A DNA stretch of 64,000 nt, from the NCBI RefSeq assembly GCF_003206695.1, contig NZ_PZJN01000006.1, positions 179,333-243,332 on the forward strand, in the 5' to 3' direction. Positions 29,708-40,522 of the stretch are shown piece after piece. The notes beneath the pieces are model-generated. The model saw nothing but the letters and a program-made list of their open reading frames with translations, did no database searches and was not told the origin of the DNA. Positions within the stretch are counted from its first letter, which is position 1, and every line of letters starts with the position of its first letter. The translations under genes were made by a program, and so were the position numbers. This DNA is from Salinicola halophyticus. Lineage in GTDB: Bacteria > Pseudomonadota > Gammaproteobacteria > Pseudomonadales > Halomonadaceae.

Positions 29708-30430
29708 ATGAGTGACCCGCAGTCCGGCCATATCAGCGCCGATGAAGACACGTCCGCCGAGAAGTCGATCGCCATGACCCGCGAGGTTCTGGAGCAGGAT
29801 CTGATTCGTCGTCACTTCGAACAGGTCTACCCCGAGGTGGCCTTGAAGAGTCATCACGACCTGCATGGTTCCATTCAGCACATTCTGGATACGGCGCCGC
29901 CCGAGGCCCGGACCATCGACGGCGTCTATCTGTTTGCCTACGGCTCGCTGATCTGGAACCCGTGTGTCGAGGTTGCCGAGCGCCATACCTGCCGGCTGTA
30001 CGGTTATCATCGCGATTTCTGCCTAAAGCTCGATCACGGTCGCGGTACGCCGGAGACGCCGGGACTGATGCTGGCGCTGGCGCCGGGCGGATCGTGTCAT
30101 GGCGTCGCGCTTCGCGTACCCGGCGACAATCTCGAGCGCGAGCTGACCCTGGTGTGGCGACGCGAGATGCTGACCGGCGCCTATCAGCCGCGCTGGATCA
30201 AGCTGAAGACGGACGTCGGCCCGATCTGGGGCGTCGCCTTCGTGATCAATCCGCATCACGACCGCTATATCGGCCGTCAGCCGGACGAGACCGTGGTGCA
30301 TCTGTTGCGCACGGGCCGCGGCGTGCTGGGCTCGTGTCGCGAATATCTCGACAACACGGTGGGCGATCTCCATGCGCTCGGCATTCGGGATCGACGTCTG
30401 GAATCGCTGCAGCGCGCCGTCGCCAGCTGA
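29708..30430 (+). CDS. ChaC-like gamma-glutamylcyclotransferase
   Basis: A 240-residue protein of the ChaC/GGCT fold, whose characterised members cleave glutathione to 5-oxoproline and Cys-Gly. The dinucleotide-like binding motif FAYGSLIWNP is at about residues 78-87, followed by the conserved GYHRDFCLKLDHGRGTPE segment and WRREMLTGAYQPRW carrying the expected catalytic Glu. About 70 additional N-terminal residues, including a DLIRRHFEQVYPEV segment, precede the core. No clear ribosome site is visible at 29708 because a 19-bp duplication fills that position. Cytoplasmic; probably monocistronic. A role in glutathione turnover is inferred. Confidence 0.85.
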   Translation: MSDPQSGHISADEDTSAEKSIAMTREVLEQDLIRRHFEQVYPEVALKSHHDLHGSIQHILDTAPPEARTIDGVYLFAYGSLIWNPCVEVAERHTCRLYGYHRDFCLKLDHGRGTPETPGLMLALAPGGSCHGVALRVPGDNLERELTLVWRREMLTGAYQPRWIKLKTDVGPIWGVAFVINPHHDRYIGRQPDETVVHLLRTGRGVLGSCREYLDNTVGDLHALGIRDRRLESLQRAVAS

Positions 30431-30497
30431 TTCGCGGCCCCGCCAGGGCGGTCGCGCGATCCAAAATTGAGCCTTCCGAGCGAGTCTGGTAATCTGA

Positions 30498-32228
<1,731 letters not shown>

Positions 32229-32238
32229 TCGGCTGATC

Positions 32239-32272
32239 ACGGCGGGGGATGAAGCGATTCATCCCCCGCCGT
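32239..32272 (+). terminator. 15-bp perfect hairpin after pyrG
   Basis: ACGGCGGGGGATGAA and TTCATCCCCCGCCGT form a perfect 15-bp stem with a GCGA loop, 10 bp after the pyrG stop. There is no T-run after it, so it may act as a 3'-end stabiliser or a Rho-assisted terminator rather than an intrinsic one. Confidence 0.6.
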
Positions 32273-32389
32273 CGTTGGGGGGCTGGACCCGGCCTGCCAA
32301 CACTGGCAAAACTGCTAACATGATCGAATCATCGCGTCCGCGGCGAGCAAGCCAAGGTCCGGACGCTTCACGCTCGATGTGGTGAGTGA

Positions 32390-33721
<1,332 letters not shown>

Positions 33722-33742
33722 AATCGCTGTAGACCGATAAAC

Positions 33743-33773
33743 CAAGAAGGCCGCTCATCGAGCGGCCTTCTTG
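33743..33773 (+). terminator. eno terminator
   Basis: CAAGAAGGCCGCTC and GAGCGGCCTTCTTG form a perfect 14-bp stem with ATC loop, 21 bp after the eno stop; CTTCTTGTGTTATT follows. Symmetry allows use from either side, which suits the convergent fdxA. Confidence 0.8.
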
Positions 33774-33795
33774 TGTTATTCGGCAGCGAGCGTCC

Positions 33796-33917
33796 GATTT
33801 GCGTAATGAGCGCAGGCCAGACAAGGCGAAATCAATCGAAAAAGCGGAGTTTACGAGGTGTAAATGAGCACTTTGAGATTGATTTCAACACAGTATGGCC
33901 AAGCGTAATAGCAAATC
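33796..33917. repeat. 122-bp nested-palindrome (MITE/REP-like) element
   Basis: Four inverted-repeat pairs are nested in order: GATTTGC (33796-33802)/GCAAATC (33911-33917); GGCCA (33815-33819)/TGGCC (33896-33900); GAAATCAATC (33828-33837)/GATTGATTTC (33877-33886); TTTAC (33850-33854)/GTAAA (33860-33864). It fills the eno-fdxA gap and its right terminal repeat overlaps the fdxA stop codon. There is no open frame inside. The organisation suggests a mobile palindromic element or a long structured RNA; I recall similar sequences dispersed in other gammaproteobacteria but cannot verify that here. Confidence 0.7.
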
Positions 33918-34239
33918 AGCGTTCCAGCAGTTCGATCTTGTTGGGCTTGCCATCCCACGCCTTGGCGTCTTCCGGCGGATCCTTCTGCTCGGCGATGTTC
34001 GGCCACACCTCGGCGAGTTCGGCGTTGAGCTCGATGAACTGCTGCTGACCTTCGGGCAGCTCGTCTTCCGAAAAGATCGCCTCGGCGGGGCACTCAGGTT
34101 CGCATAGCGCGCAGTCGATGCACTCGTCGGGATGGATGACGAGGAAGTTGGGGCCCTCGTAGAAACAGTCCACCGGGCAGACTTCGACGCAGTCGGTGTA
34201 TTTGCACTTGATGCAGTTCTCGGTGACGACGAACGTCAT
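33916..34239 (-). CDS. fdxA: 7Fe ferredoxin FdxA
   Basis: A 107-residue ferredoxin with one 3Fe-4S and one 4Fe-4S cluster. The N-terminal cluster region reads [19 protein letters not shown] and the second [17 protein letters not shown]; the C-terminal half is the long acidic extension typical of Azotobacter/Pseudomonas FdxA. The ATG at 34239 (MTFVVTENC) is the family start, and AGGAGAG lies just upstream. It precedes mutS-recA genes as in pseudomonads. Its electron partner is unknown. The last codon and stop coincide with the end of a palindromic element. Confidence 0.95.
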   Translation of the reverse strand: MTFVVTENCIKCKYTDCVEVCPVDCFYEGPNFLVIHPDECIDCALCEPECPAEAIFSEDELPEGQQQFIELNAELAEVWPNIAEQKDPPEDAKAWDGKPNKIELLER

Positions 34240-34516
34240 GGGTGTTCTCTCCTGATTGACGGCCCGGTCGTGGCCCCTGTCTCGGTCTCTCGCTATCACG
34301 ATCTCGGCGGATAGGATTTTTCGTGTTCACCGCACGCGCAGTGCCGCCGACACTATTCGAATGGCGCCATATTCTAGGCGGCCGGCGCCAGGCCGGGCAA
34401 GCGGGCGTTGTGAACATCGAGGAATGGCCTTATAGCTACCCATCCCTCGGCGTGATTCGCGCCAGACTTGGAGTTAGATGAAAACTCGGCTGGCGCAGGC
34501 AGTTTTCGTACCCATC

Positions 34517-37099
34517 CTAGTGTTGCTCGCGCCAGGCATAGAGAAGCTCCAGCGCCGCCCGCGGCGTTAGCGAATCGATGTCCAACGATTCCAGCGCCTC
34601 GAGAACCGGATGCGGGGTCGCGGCAAACAGATCCGCCTGCTGTGGTCCGCCGGCCGTGGGGCGACTGTCGGACGCCGGCGGCAGCGTTGTCGGCTGCTCG
34701 AGGCTGGCCAACTTGTCGCGGGCGCGGGCGATGACGTTTTGCGGAACGCCGGCGAGCTGGGCGACCTGCAGGCCATAGCTCTGGCTGGCCGGGCCTTCCT
34801 CGACGCGGTGCATGAAGACGATGCCGTCCTTGTGCTCGGCGGCGGTCAGGTGAACGTTGGCCACCGTTTCCTGCTGCTCGGCCAGCGCGGTCATCTCGAA
34901 ATAGTGGGTTGCGAACAGCGTGAACGCGCGCTGCGCGGCCAGGTGCTCGGCGCTCGCCCAGGCCAGCGACAGGCCGTCGAAAGTGCTGGTGCCACGGCCG
35001 ATCTCGTCCATCAGCACCAGGCTTTCGGCCGTGGCGTTGTGCAGGATGCTGGCGGTCTCGGTCATCTCCACCATGAAGGTGGAACGTCCGCCGGCCAGAT
35101 CGTCGCTGGAACCGATCCGGGTGAAGATACGATCCACCGGGCCGATCTCGGCGCTGTCGGCGGGCACGAAACTCCCGGTGTGGGCGAGCAGGGCGATCAA
35201 TGCCGCCTGGCGCATGTAGGTCGACTTGCCGCCCATGTTGGGGCCGGTGATGACCAGCATGCGGCGGTCATCGTCGAGAATCAGGTCGTTGGGCACGAAC
35301 GGATGCTGGCTGACGTGTTCCACCACCGGATGGCGGCCGCCCCGAATGTCGAAGCCTGGCGTTTCCAGCAGATGCGGGCGCACGAATTCCAGATGCTGGG
35401 CGCGCTCGGCAAAGGCGCAGAGCACGTCCAGTGAGGCCAACGCGCGTCCGGTGGCCTGCAACGCATCGAGATCGGCGTTGAGCGTGTCGATCAGGCTTTC
35501 GTAGAGCAGCTTTTCCCGTGCCAGTGCGCGTGACTTCGCCGAAAGCGCCTTGTCCTCGAACTCCTTGAGTTCGGGGATGATGAAACGCTCCGCGTTCTTC
35601 AGCGTCTGGCGCCGAATGTAATCGGCCGGCACGTCGCGGGCCTGGGCACGAGGAATCTCGATGTAGTAGCCGTGGACGCGGTTGTAGCCGACCTTGAGGC
35701 CGGGCAGGCCGGAGCGCTCGCGCTCGCGCAGCTCGAGCTGGATCAGGTAGTCGCCGGCGTGTTCGGCGAGGCCACGGTACTCGTCGAGCTCGGCATCGAA
35801 GCCTTCGCGAATGACACCGCCTTCGCGGAGCACGACCGGCGGATTGTCCATCAACGCCCGGGTCAGGGTGTCGGCCAGCTCGGGGTAGGGACGAATGTGG
35901 CGGCCGAGATCGTTCAGCGCGCTCTCGCCCTCGACTCGTCCTAGATCCTGCTGCAGCGTCGGCAGTACCTCGAGCGCGTCGCGCAGCCGGGCCAGATCCC
36001 GGGGGCGGGCGCTGCGCAAGGCCACGCGAGCCAGAATGCGTTCGACATCGCCCACGGCGTTGAGCGGCTCGCGAAGCAGCAGATACTGATCGTCGTCGAG
36101 CAGCAGTTGCACGGCGGCCTGACGCGCGCCGATCTGGGCGCGATCGCGCAGCGGCCGATTGAGCCAGCGCTTGAGCAGCCGTGACCCCATGGGCGTGACG
36201 CTGGTGTCGAGCACGCTGGCCAGGGTGTTGTCGCCGGTGCCGCCGAGATTGATGTCGATCTCGAGATTGCGCCGGCTGGCGGCGTCGATCACCACCGCTT
36301 CGTCGCGGCTCTCCACCCCCAGCGCGGTGACGTGGGGCAAGCGGGAGCGCTGGGTATCGCGGGCGTAGTCGATCAGCACGCCAGCGGCGACCAGGGCGGT
36401 CTCGAGGTGCGTGCAGCCAAAACCGCGCAGATCGGCGACCTCGAACTGATCGCACAGCAGCCGGTTGGCGGTCTCCAGATCGAAGTGCCAGTCGTTCTGA
36501 CGCCGCAGCCCGGACCGCTCGGCAAGTGTCGGCGGCAGATCGAGACTTTCGGCAGCCAGCAGCTCCGCCGGTTGCAGGCGGTGGATCTCGGCCAGCATGT
36601 CGGCCTCGCCGTCGACTTCCAGCACGCTGAAGCGGCCGCTGGAGAGTTCGAGCCAGGCGATGCCCCAGCGTTCGCCGGCACTGTGCAGCGATACCAGGAG
36701 GTTGTCGCGGCTAGCATCCAGCAGCGCTTCGTCGAGCAGCGTGCCCGGCGTGACGATCCGTACGACGCGACGTTCCACCGGGCCCTTGGAGGTAGCGGGA
36801 TCGCCGATCTGCTCGCAGATGGCCACCGACTGGCCGGATTTGACCAGCCGAGCCAGATAGGACTCGGCACTGTGGTAGGGGATACCGGCCATGGGAATCG
36901 GCTTGCCCGCCGACTGCCCGCGTGCCGTCAGCGTGATATCCAGCAGCTGCGAGGCGCGCTTGGCATCCTCGAAGAACAGCTCGTAGAAGTCGCCCATGCG
37001 GTAGAAGAGCAATACGTCAGGATGCTCGCGTTTGATCTTGAGGTATTGCGCCATCATCGGCGTATGCTGGGTGCTCTTGCTGGCGGCCGCGTCCTGCAT
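34517..37099 (-). CDS. mutS: MutS, DNA mismatch-recognition ATPase
   Basis: An 860-residue mismatch-repair protein (E. coli 853). The mismatch-reading Phe-X-Glu motif is at residues 38-40 ([13 protein letters not shown]); connector, lever and clamp domains follow; the ATPase carries Walker [16 protein letters not shown], Walker [19 protein letters not shown] and the downstream [11 protein letters not shown] signature; the C-terminus keeps the helix-turn-helix dimerisation region and a short terminal segment ([15 protein letters not shown]) corresponding to the MutS tetramerisation domain. Transcribed toward fdxA, 277 bp upstream of it. Confidence 0.97.
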   Translation of the reverse strand: MQDAAASKSTQHTPMMAQYLKIKREHPDVLLFYRMGDFYELFFEDAKRASQLLDITLTARGQSAGKPIPMAGIPYHSAESYLARLVKSGQSVAICEQIGDPATSKGPVERRVVRIVTPGTLLDEALLDASRDNLLVSLHSAGERWGIAWLELSSGRFSVLEVDGEADMLAEIHRLQPAELLAAESLDLPPTLAERSGLRRQNDWHFDLETANRLLCDQFEVADLRGFGCTHLETALVAAGVLIDYARDTQRSRLPHVTALGVESRDEAVVIDAASRRNLEIDINLGGTGDNTLASVLDTSVTPMGSRLLKRWLNRPLRDRAQIGARQAAVQLLLDDDQYLLLREPLNAVGDVERILARVALRSARPRDLARLRDALEVLPTLQQDLGRVEGESALNDLGRHIRPYPELADTLTRALMDNPPVVLREGGVIREGFDAELDEYRGLAEHAGDYLIQLELRERERSGLPGLKVGYNRVHGYYIEIPRAQARDVPADYIRRQTLKNAERFIIPELKEFEDKALSAKSRALAREKLLYESLIDTLNADLDALQATGRALASLDVLCAFAERAQHLEFVRPHLLETPGFDIRGGRHPVVEHVSQHPFVPNDLILDDDRRMLVITGPNMGGKSTYMRQAALIALLAHTGSFVPADSAEIGPVDRIFTRIGSSDDLAGGRSTFMVEMTETASILHNATAESLVLMDEIGRGTSTFDGLSLAWASAEHLAAQRAFTLFATHYFEMTALAEQQETVANVHLTAAEHKDGIVFMHRVEEGPASQSYGLQVAQLAGVPQNVIARARDKLASLEQPTTLPPASDSRPTAGGPQQADLFAATPHPVLEALESLDIDSLTPRAALELLYAWREQH

Positions 37100-37379
37100 G
37101 GTATCTCGGTAAGCTCCGTCGATTCCGGGGGCCGATGAGACATCGGCGTGCCGGGTGCTGAGAGGAACGCCAAGGTTACCACGGCGCTACTGGGTCCAAC
37201 ACGGCGTGCCGCGATGGCCGAGCTTGTTTCGGTGATCGGTGAAGATCATGATTGGCTTGTCGACTCTACACGCTCATGGCTGCCTTAGAGGGGATCAGGC
37301 ATCAGGTCTAGTGATTTCAACCTGAGTGCCTGCCGATAACTCGTTACAGTGTTGAAAACCGGCTACCGAGGACCCCCAT

Positions 37380-37568
37380 ATGGCCCGGTTGGTGCTCAAC
37401 CATCTCAGCGACTCCACCTATCGGTTACTGGCGATCGAGGCCAGTCAACGCAACGTCAATCTCAGTGAGCTGGCCGTCGTGCTGCTGGAAATTGCGGTGG
37501 CCGAGCTGGCCGCGCGTCATCCGGCCGTGCTGCCGCCGCCGAACGAGGGCTCCCACGGTTCGCGTTGA
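37380..37568 (+). CDS. Small ribbon-helix-helix-like protein
   Basis: A 62-residue protein beginning MARLVLNHLSDSTYRLLAIE. The pattern of one N-terminal beta strand (RLVLNHL) followed by two helices separated by a turn (YRLLAIEASQRNVNLSELA, then a long helix) resembles FitA/Arc-type ribbon-helix-helix DNA-binding proteins, often antitoxins or small repressors. GAGG lies 8 nt before the ATG at 37380. No PIN-domain or other toxin follows. It sits alone between mutS (divergent) and pncC. Family assignment is by pattern only. Confidence 0.6.
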   Translation: MARLVLNHLSDSTYRLLAIEASQRNVNLSELAVVLLEIAVAELAARHPAVLPPPNEGSHGSR

Positions 37569-37900
37569 AGCGGCCGCTATCGTCTCGTTGCCGATCTCAA
37601 CGTTATTGCCACCACGTCACTATCGACAAGGTCACTATCGCCAAGGTCGCTGTCGTGGAATTCACGGCCGCCATCGATGACTGCGGTTTCCCGAGCCTGT
37701 TTTCCGAACCCTTGGTCGATACGGTCGAGCGCTGCGTTGCATCAATGCCGATTCCCCGCATACTGGGATGCAGCCGGTTTCCATCGGCGTGAAGGTCGCG
37801 GTTAGCGCGCGGACCGTTGCCGGACGTGAGTCCCAATTTTCACGTCTCGCTGGCACACGCCATTTGCACACGCGCGATTTGCCCAGGAGGAAAGCCACGC
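37569..37900. other. Intergenic region before pncC, with 15-bp repeats
   Basis: A 332-bp gap. A frame starting TTG at 37565, overlapping the RHH-gene stop, could encode 75 residues but has no recognisable features and no ribosome site. The region contains two-and-a-half tandem 15-bp repeats: CACTATCGACAAGGT (37618-37632), CACTATCGCCAAGGT (37633-37647) and a diverged CGCTGTCGTGGAATT. AGGAGG at about 37885 is the pncC ribosome site. Confidence 0.5.
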
Positions 37901-38428
37901 ATGCCGCAATCCGGATTGCCTGTCGATATCGAGCTGGGCGCCGACGAGCTGTCGCGGCGCCTGGGCGAAGCCTGTCTGGCGCGAGGTATTCGAGTGACGA
38001 CGGCGGAATCCTGTACCGGCGGCGGCGTTGCCAGTGCGATCACCTCGATTGCTGGTAGCTCGGCATATTTCGAAACCGGTTACGTCACCTACGCCAACGT
38101 CGCCAAGCAACGGCTGCTGGGCGTTTCGCCCGATACGCTGGACGTTCATGGCGCCGTCAGCGAGGAGACAGTGCGGGAAATGGTGGCCGGCGCCTGCCGC
38201 GGTAGCGGGGCGGAGCTGGGCGTGGCGATCAGTGGCGTTGCCGGCCCCGGTGGCGGGACTCTCGACAAGCCCGTGGGCACGGTGTGGTTTGCCTGGGGTG
38301 ACGAACGTCGCCAGCGCGTGAAATGTCATCATCTGCCCGGTGACCGACGAGGCGTGCGCGATCTGGCCGTTGCGGTGGCGCTGGCCGGGTTGCTCGAGTC
38401 GCTGCTGGAGAACGGCACCGTTGCCTAG
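37901..38428 (+). CDS. pncC: Nicotinamide-nucleotide amidohydrolase (CinA C-terminal type)
   Basis: A 175-residue single-domain CinA/PncC enzyme deamidating nicotinamide mononucleotide to nicotinate mononucleotide in NAD recycling. The conserved core includes TAESCTGGGVASAITSIAGS with the catalytic Ser region, ETGYVTYAN, and GVAGPGGGTLDKPVGTVWFA. The N-terminal MoaB-like half of long CinA proteins is absent, as in E. coli PncC. The ATG at 37901 follows AGGAGG; the longer in-frame start at 37817 is less likely. Located directly upstream of recA, as in many gammaproteobacteria. Confidence 0.93.
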   Translation: MPQSGLPVDIELGADELSRRLGEACLARGIRVTTAESCTGGGVASAITSIAGSSAYFETGYVTYANVAKQRLLGVSPDTLDVHGAVSEETVREMVAGACRGSGAELGVAISGVAGPGGGTLDKPVGTVWFAWGDERRQRVKCHHLPGDRRGVRDLAVAVALAGLLESLLENGTVA

Positions 38429-38522
38429 TCCGCATGGCAGAGGCCCTGCCCATGGCTTTCCGTGAAGACATGGTCGAAAATCTTGGGTCGGGGATAGGCG
38501 CGCAAGGTTTTTTTCGCCATAC

Positions 38523-38542
38523 TACTGTCTAACCATACAGTG
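38523..38542 (+). promoter_or_regulatory. LexA-binding SOS box of recA
   Basis: TACTGTCTAACCATACAGTG matches the gammaproteobacterial SOS box CTG-N10-CAG, with CTG at 38525-38527 and CAG at 38538-38540. It lies 93 bp before the recA start, consistent with LexA repression and DNA-damage induction of recA-recX. Confidence 0.92.
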
Positions 38543-38634
38543 CATGATAAACAGTGCACGACAAATCAGTACGTGAGCCGATCGCCGTGAACGGCGTTAC
38601 TCCGACTCACCCTGCGCATTCATAGGAGACGTTC

Positions 38635-39699
38635 ATGGCACAGGACGAAAACCGCAGCAAGGCACTCAATGCGGCTCTGTCACAGATCGATCGCCAATTC
38701 GGCAAGGGCACCGTGATGCGTCTGGGTGATACCCCGCGTACCGCGATTCCGGTCGTGTCGACGGGGTCTCTGGGGCTGGATATCGCGCTGGGTGTCGGCG
38801 GGCTGCCGTACGGCCGTGTCGTCGAGATCTTCGGGCCCGAATCCTCGGGCAAGACCACGCTGACGCTATCGGTCATTGCTCAGGCCCAGAGAGACGGCAA
38901 GACCTGCGCTTTCATCGATGCCGAGCACGCACTCGATCCCAGCTACGCCGAGAAGCTGGGCGTCAATCTCGACGATCTGCTGGTCTCGCAGCCGGACACC
39001 GGCGAGCAGGCGCTGGAGATCTGCGACATGCTGGTGCGCTCGGGGGGTGTCGATGCCATCATCATCGACTCCGTTGCGGCGCTGACGCCACGTGCCGAAA
39101 TCGAAGGCGAGATGGGCGACTCCCACGTCGGCCTGCAGGCGCGTCTGATGTCGCAGGCACTGCGCAAGATCACCGGCAATATCAAGAACGCCAACTGCAT
39201 GGTGGTGTTCATCAACCAGATCCGCATGAAGATCGGCGTGATGTTCGGTAGCCCCGAAACCACCACCGGTGGTAATGCGCTGAAGTTCTATTCCAGTGTT
39301 CGCCTCGACATTCGACGTATCGGTGCGGTCAAGCAGGGCGACGAGGTCACCGGTAACGAAACCCGGGTCAAGGTGGTCAAGAACAAGGTGGCGCCACCGT
39401 TCCGCCAGGCGGAGTTCCAGATTCTGTACGGAAAGGGCATCTACCACGCGGGTGAGGTGATCGATCTGGGCGTGCAGTGCAACCTGGTCGACAAGGCTGG
39501 TGCCTGGTACAGCTACAACGGCAGCAAGATCGGTCAGGGCAAGGCCAACGCCGCGCAGTATCTCGAGGAGCATCCCGAGATCATGACCGAAATCGAGACC
39601 CAGATCCGGGCCCAGCTATTGGCTACACCGGAACCCAAGGAAAAAGCGCCCGAAGCTGCCGTCGCCGAAAGCAACGACGCCAGCGATACGCTGCTGTAA
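38635..39699 (+). CDS. recA: RecA recombinase
   Basis: A 354-residue strand-exchange ATPase and SOS co-protease. Shows Walker [10 protein letters not shown] (about residues 68-76), Walker [13 protein letters not shown], the L1 region [20 protein letters not shown] and L2 [28 protein letters not shown], and an acidic C-terminal tail. ATG 38635 follows AGGAGACGTTC. An SOS box is present upstream, and recX follows after 21 bp, giving the standard recA-recX unit. Confidence 0.98.
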   Translation: MAQDENRSKALNAALSQIDRQFGKGTVMRLGDTPRTAIPVVSTGSLGLDIALGVGGLPYGRVVEIFGPESSGKTTLTLSVIAQAQRDGKTCAFIDAEHALDPSYAEKLGVNLDDLLVSQPDTGEQALEICDMLVRSGGVDAIIIDSVAALTPRAEIEGEMGDSHVGLQARLMSQALRKITGNIKNANCMVVFINQIRMKIGVMFGSPETTTGGNALKFYSSVRLDIRRIGAVKQGDEVTGNETRVKVVKNKVAPPFRQAEFQILYGKGIYHAGEVIDLGVQCNLVDKAGAWYSYNGSKIGQGKANAAQYLEEHPEIMTEIETQIRAQLLATPEPKEKAPEAAVAESNDASDTLL

Positions 39700-39720
39700 G
39701 CCAACGGGCGGTTGTCTTCG

Positions 39721-40230
39721 ATGTTCGATCGTGACGATGGAGATTTCCCCCGGGGCGCTTCTTCCGGGGACGGTTCTTCCAGAGACGCCTCCCCTCGAGA
39801 TGTGGCCATTCGATTTCTGGCTCGGCGTGAATACTCTCGCGTCGAGCTGGAAAACCGGCTGCATGCCAAAGGGGTGGAAAGCGAAGAGATTCGTACGACG
39901 CTGGATGACCTGGTTCGCGACGGGCTTCAATCCGATACGCGCTTCGCCGAGGTGTTCGTGCGCTCGCGTGTCGCGCGGGGTCAGGGGCCGGTCAGGATCC
40001 GAGTCGATCTGGGACAGCGCGGAATCTCCGAACCGCTGATGACGTTGGCTTTTGAGACGGAATCGCCTGATTGGCAAGCATTGGCCTGCCAGGCGCTGGC
40101 CAAGCGGTTCGACGACCCTGGCGCCACGCCTCGCGAACGGGCCAAGCGCGAGCGCTTCCTTGCGGGGCGCGGGTTCGAGTTCGACCACGTTCGTCATGCC
40201 ATGGCTTGTGCCTGGCAGGACGATGCGTGA
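39721..40230 (+). CDS. recX: RecX, regulator of RecA
   Basis: A 169-residue helical-repeat protein that binds the RecA filament groove and limits its extension. Typical elements are AIRFLARREYSRVELENRL (first repeat), LVRDGLQSDTRFAEVFVRSR and a C-terminal RAKRERFLAGRGFEFDHVRHAM. The N-terminus is Asp/Ser/Arg-rich and poorly conserved. ATG 39721 is chosen; a TTG at 39712 is also in frame and no strong ribosome site favours either. Read through from recA is expected. Confidence 0.92.
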   Translation: MFDRDDGDFPRGASSGDGSSRDASPRDVAIRFLARREYSRVELENRLHAKGVESEEIRTTLDDLVRDGLQSDTRFAEVFVRSRVARGQGPVRIRVDLGQRGISEPLMTLAFETESPDWQALACQALAKRFDDPGATPRERAKRERFLAGRGFEFDHVRHAMACAWQDDA

Positions 40231-40267
40231 TATCGAGATGCTGATACGCGAGTCGCGTGTCGCTCGA

Positions 40268-40320
40268 TTCTCTTCCTCTTCCTTCTCCTTCCTGTAACTT
40301 CTCCTTTCTCTTCCTGCCTT
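40268..40320 (+). repeat. Polypyrimidine tract between recX and alaS
   Basis: A roughly 53-nt stretch of almost only C and T (interrupted by GTAA and one G) made of degenerate TTCCT/TCTCC units. It starts about 38 bp after the recX stop and lies upstream of the alaS promoter. Such tracts can favour triplex or slipped structures, or act as Rho-loading sites in RNA; no gene is present. Confidence 0.7.
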
Positions 40321-40378
40321 ATCTCTAGTCGCACACGATCGCCGGGAGCGCCAAATTTCGGCGACAGCGGTGTCGCAC

Positions 40379-40409
40379 TCGACAGACTATCGGCCGACCA
40401 CGTTATACT
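40379..40409 (+). promoter_or_regulatory. Candidate alaS promoter
   Basis: TCGACA (40379-40384) and TATACT (40404-40409) each match the sigma-70 consensus at 5 of 6 positions, but the 19-bp spacer is longer than ideal. The -10 lies 114 bp before the alaS ATG. Confidence 0.4.
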
Positions 40410-40522
40410 AATGCGCTTTGCGATGGCCGGAGAGGTGCTCATGGCGCCTTTTCGATGCCGGATTTTGCGTTGCCACGTGGTCTGCTAGCCGCCGTGGGCG
40501 CGCCTATCGCCACGGATTGTTT

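Noticed and set aside
37565-37792. 75-residue gene following the RHH-like gene, as a possible toxin
   Set aside because: TTG start without a ribosome site, low-complexity repeat-derived N-terminus and no toxin-fold features.
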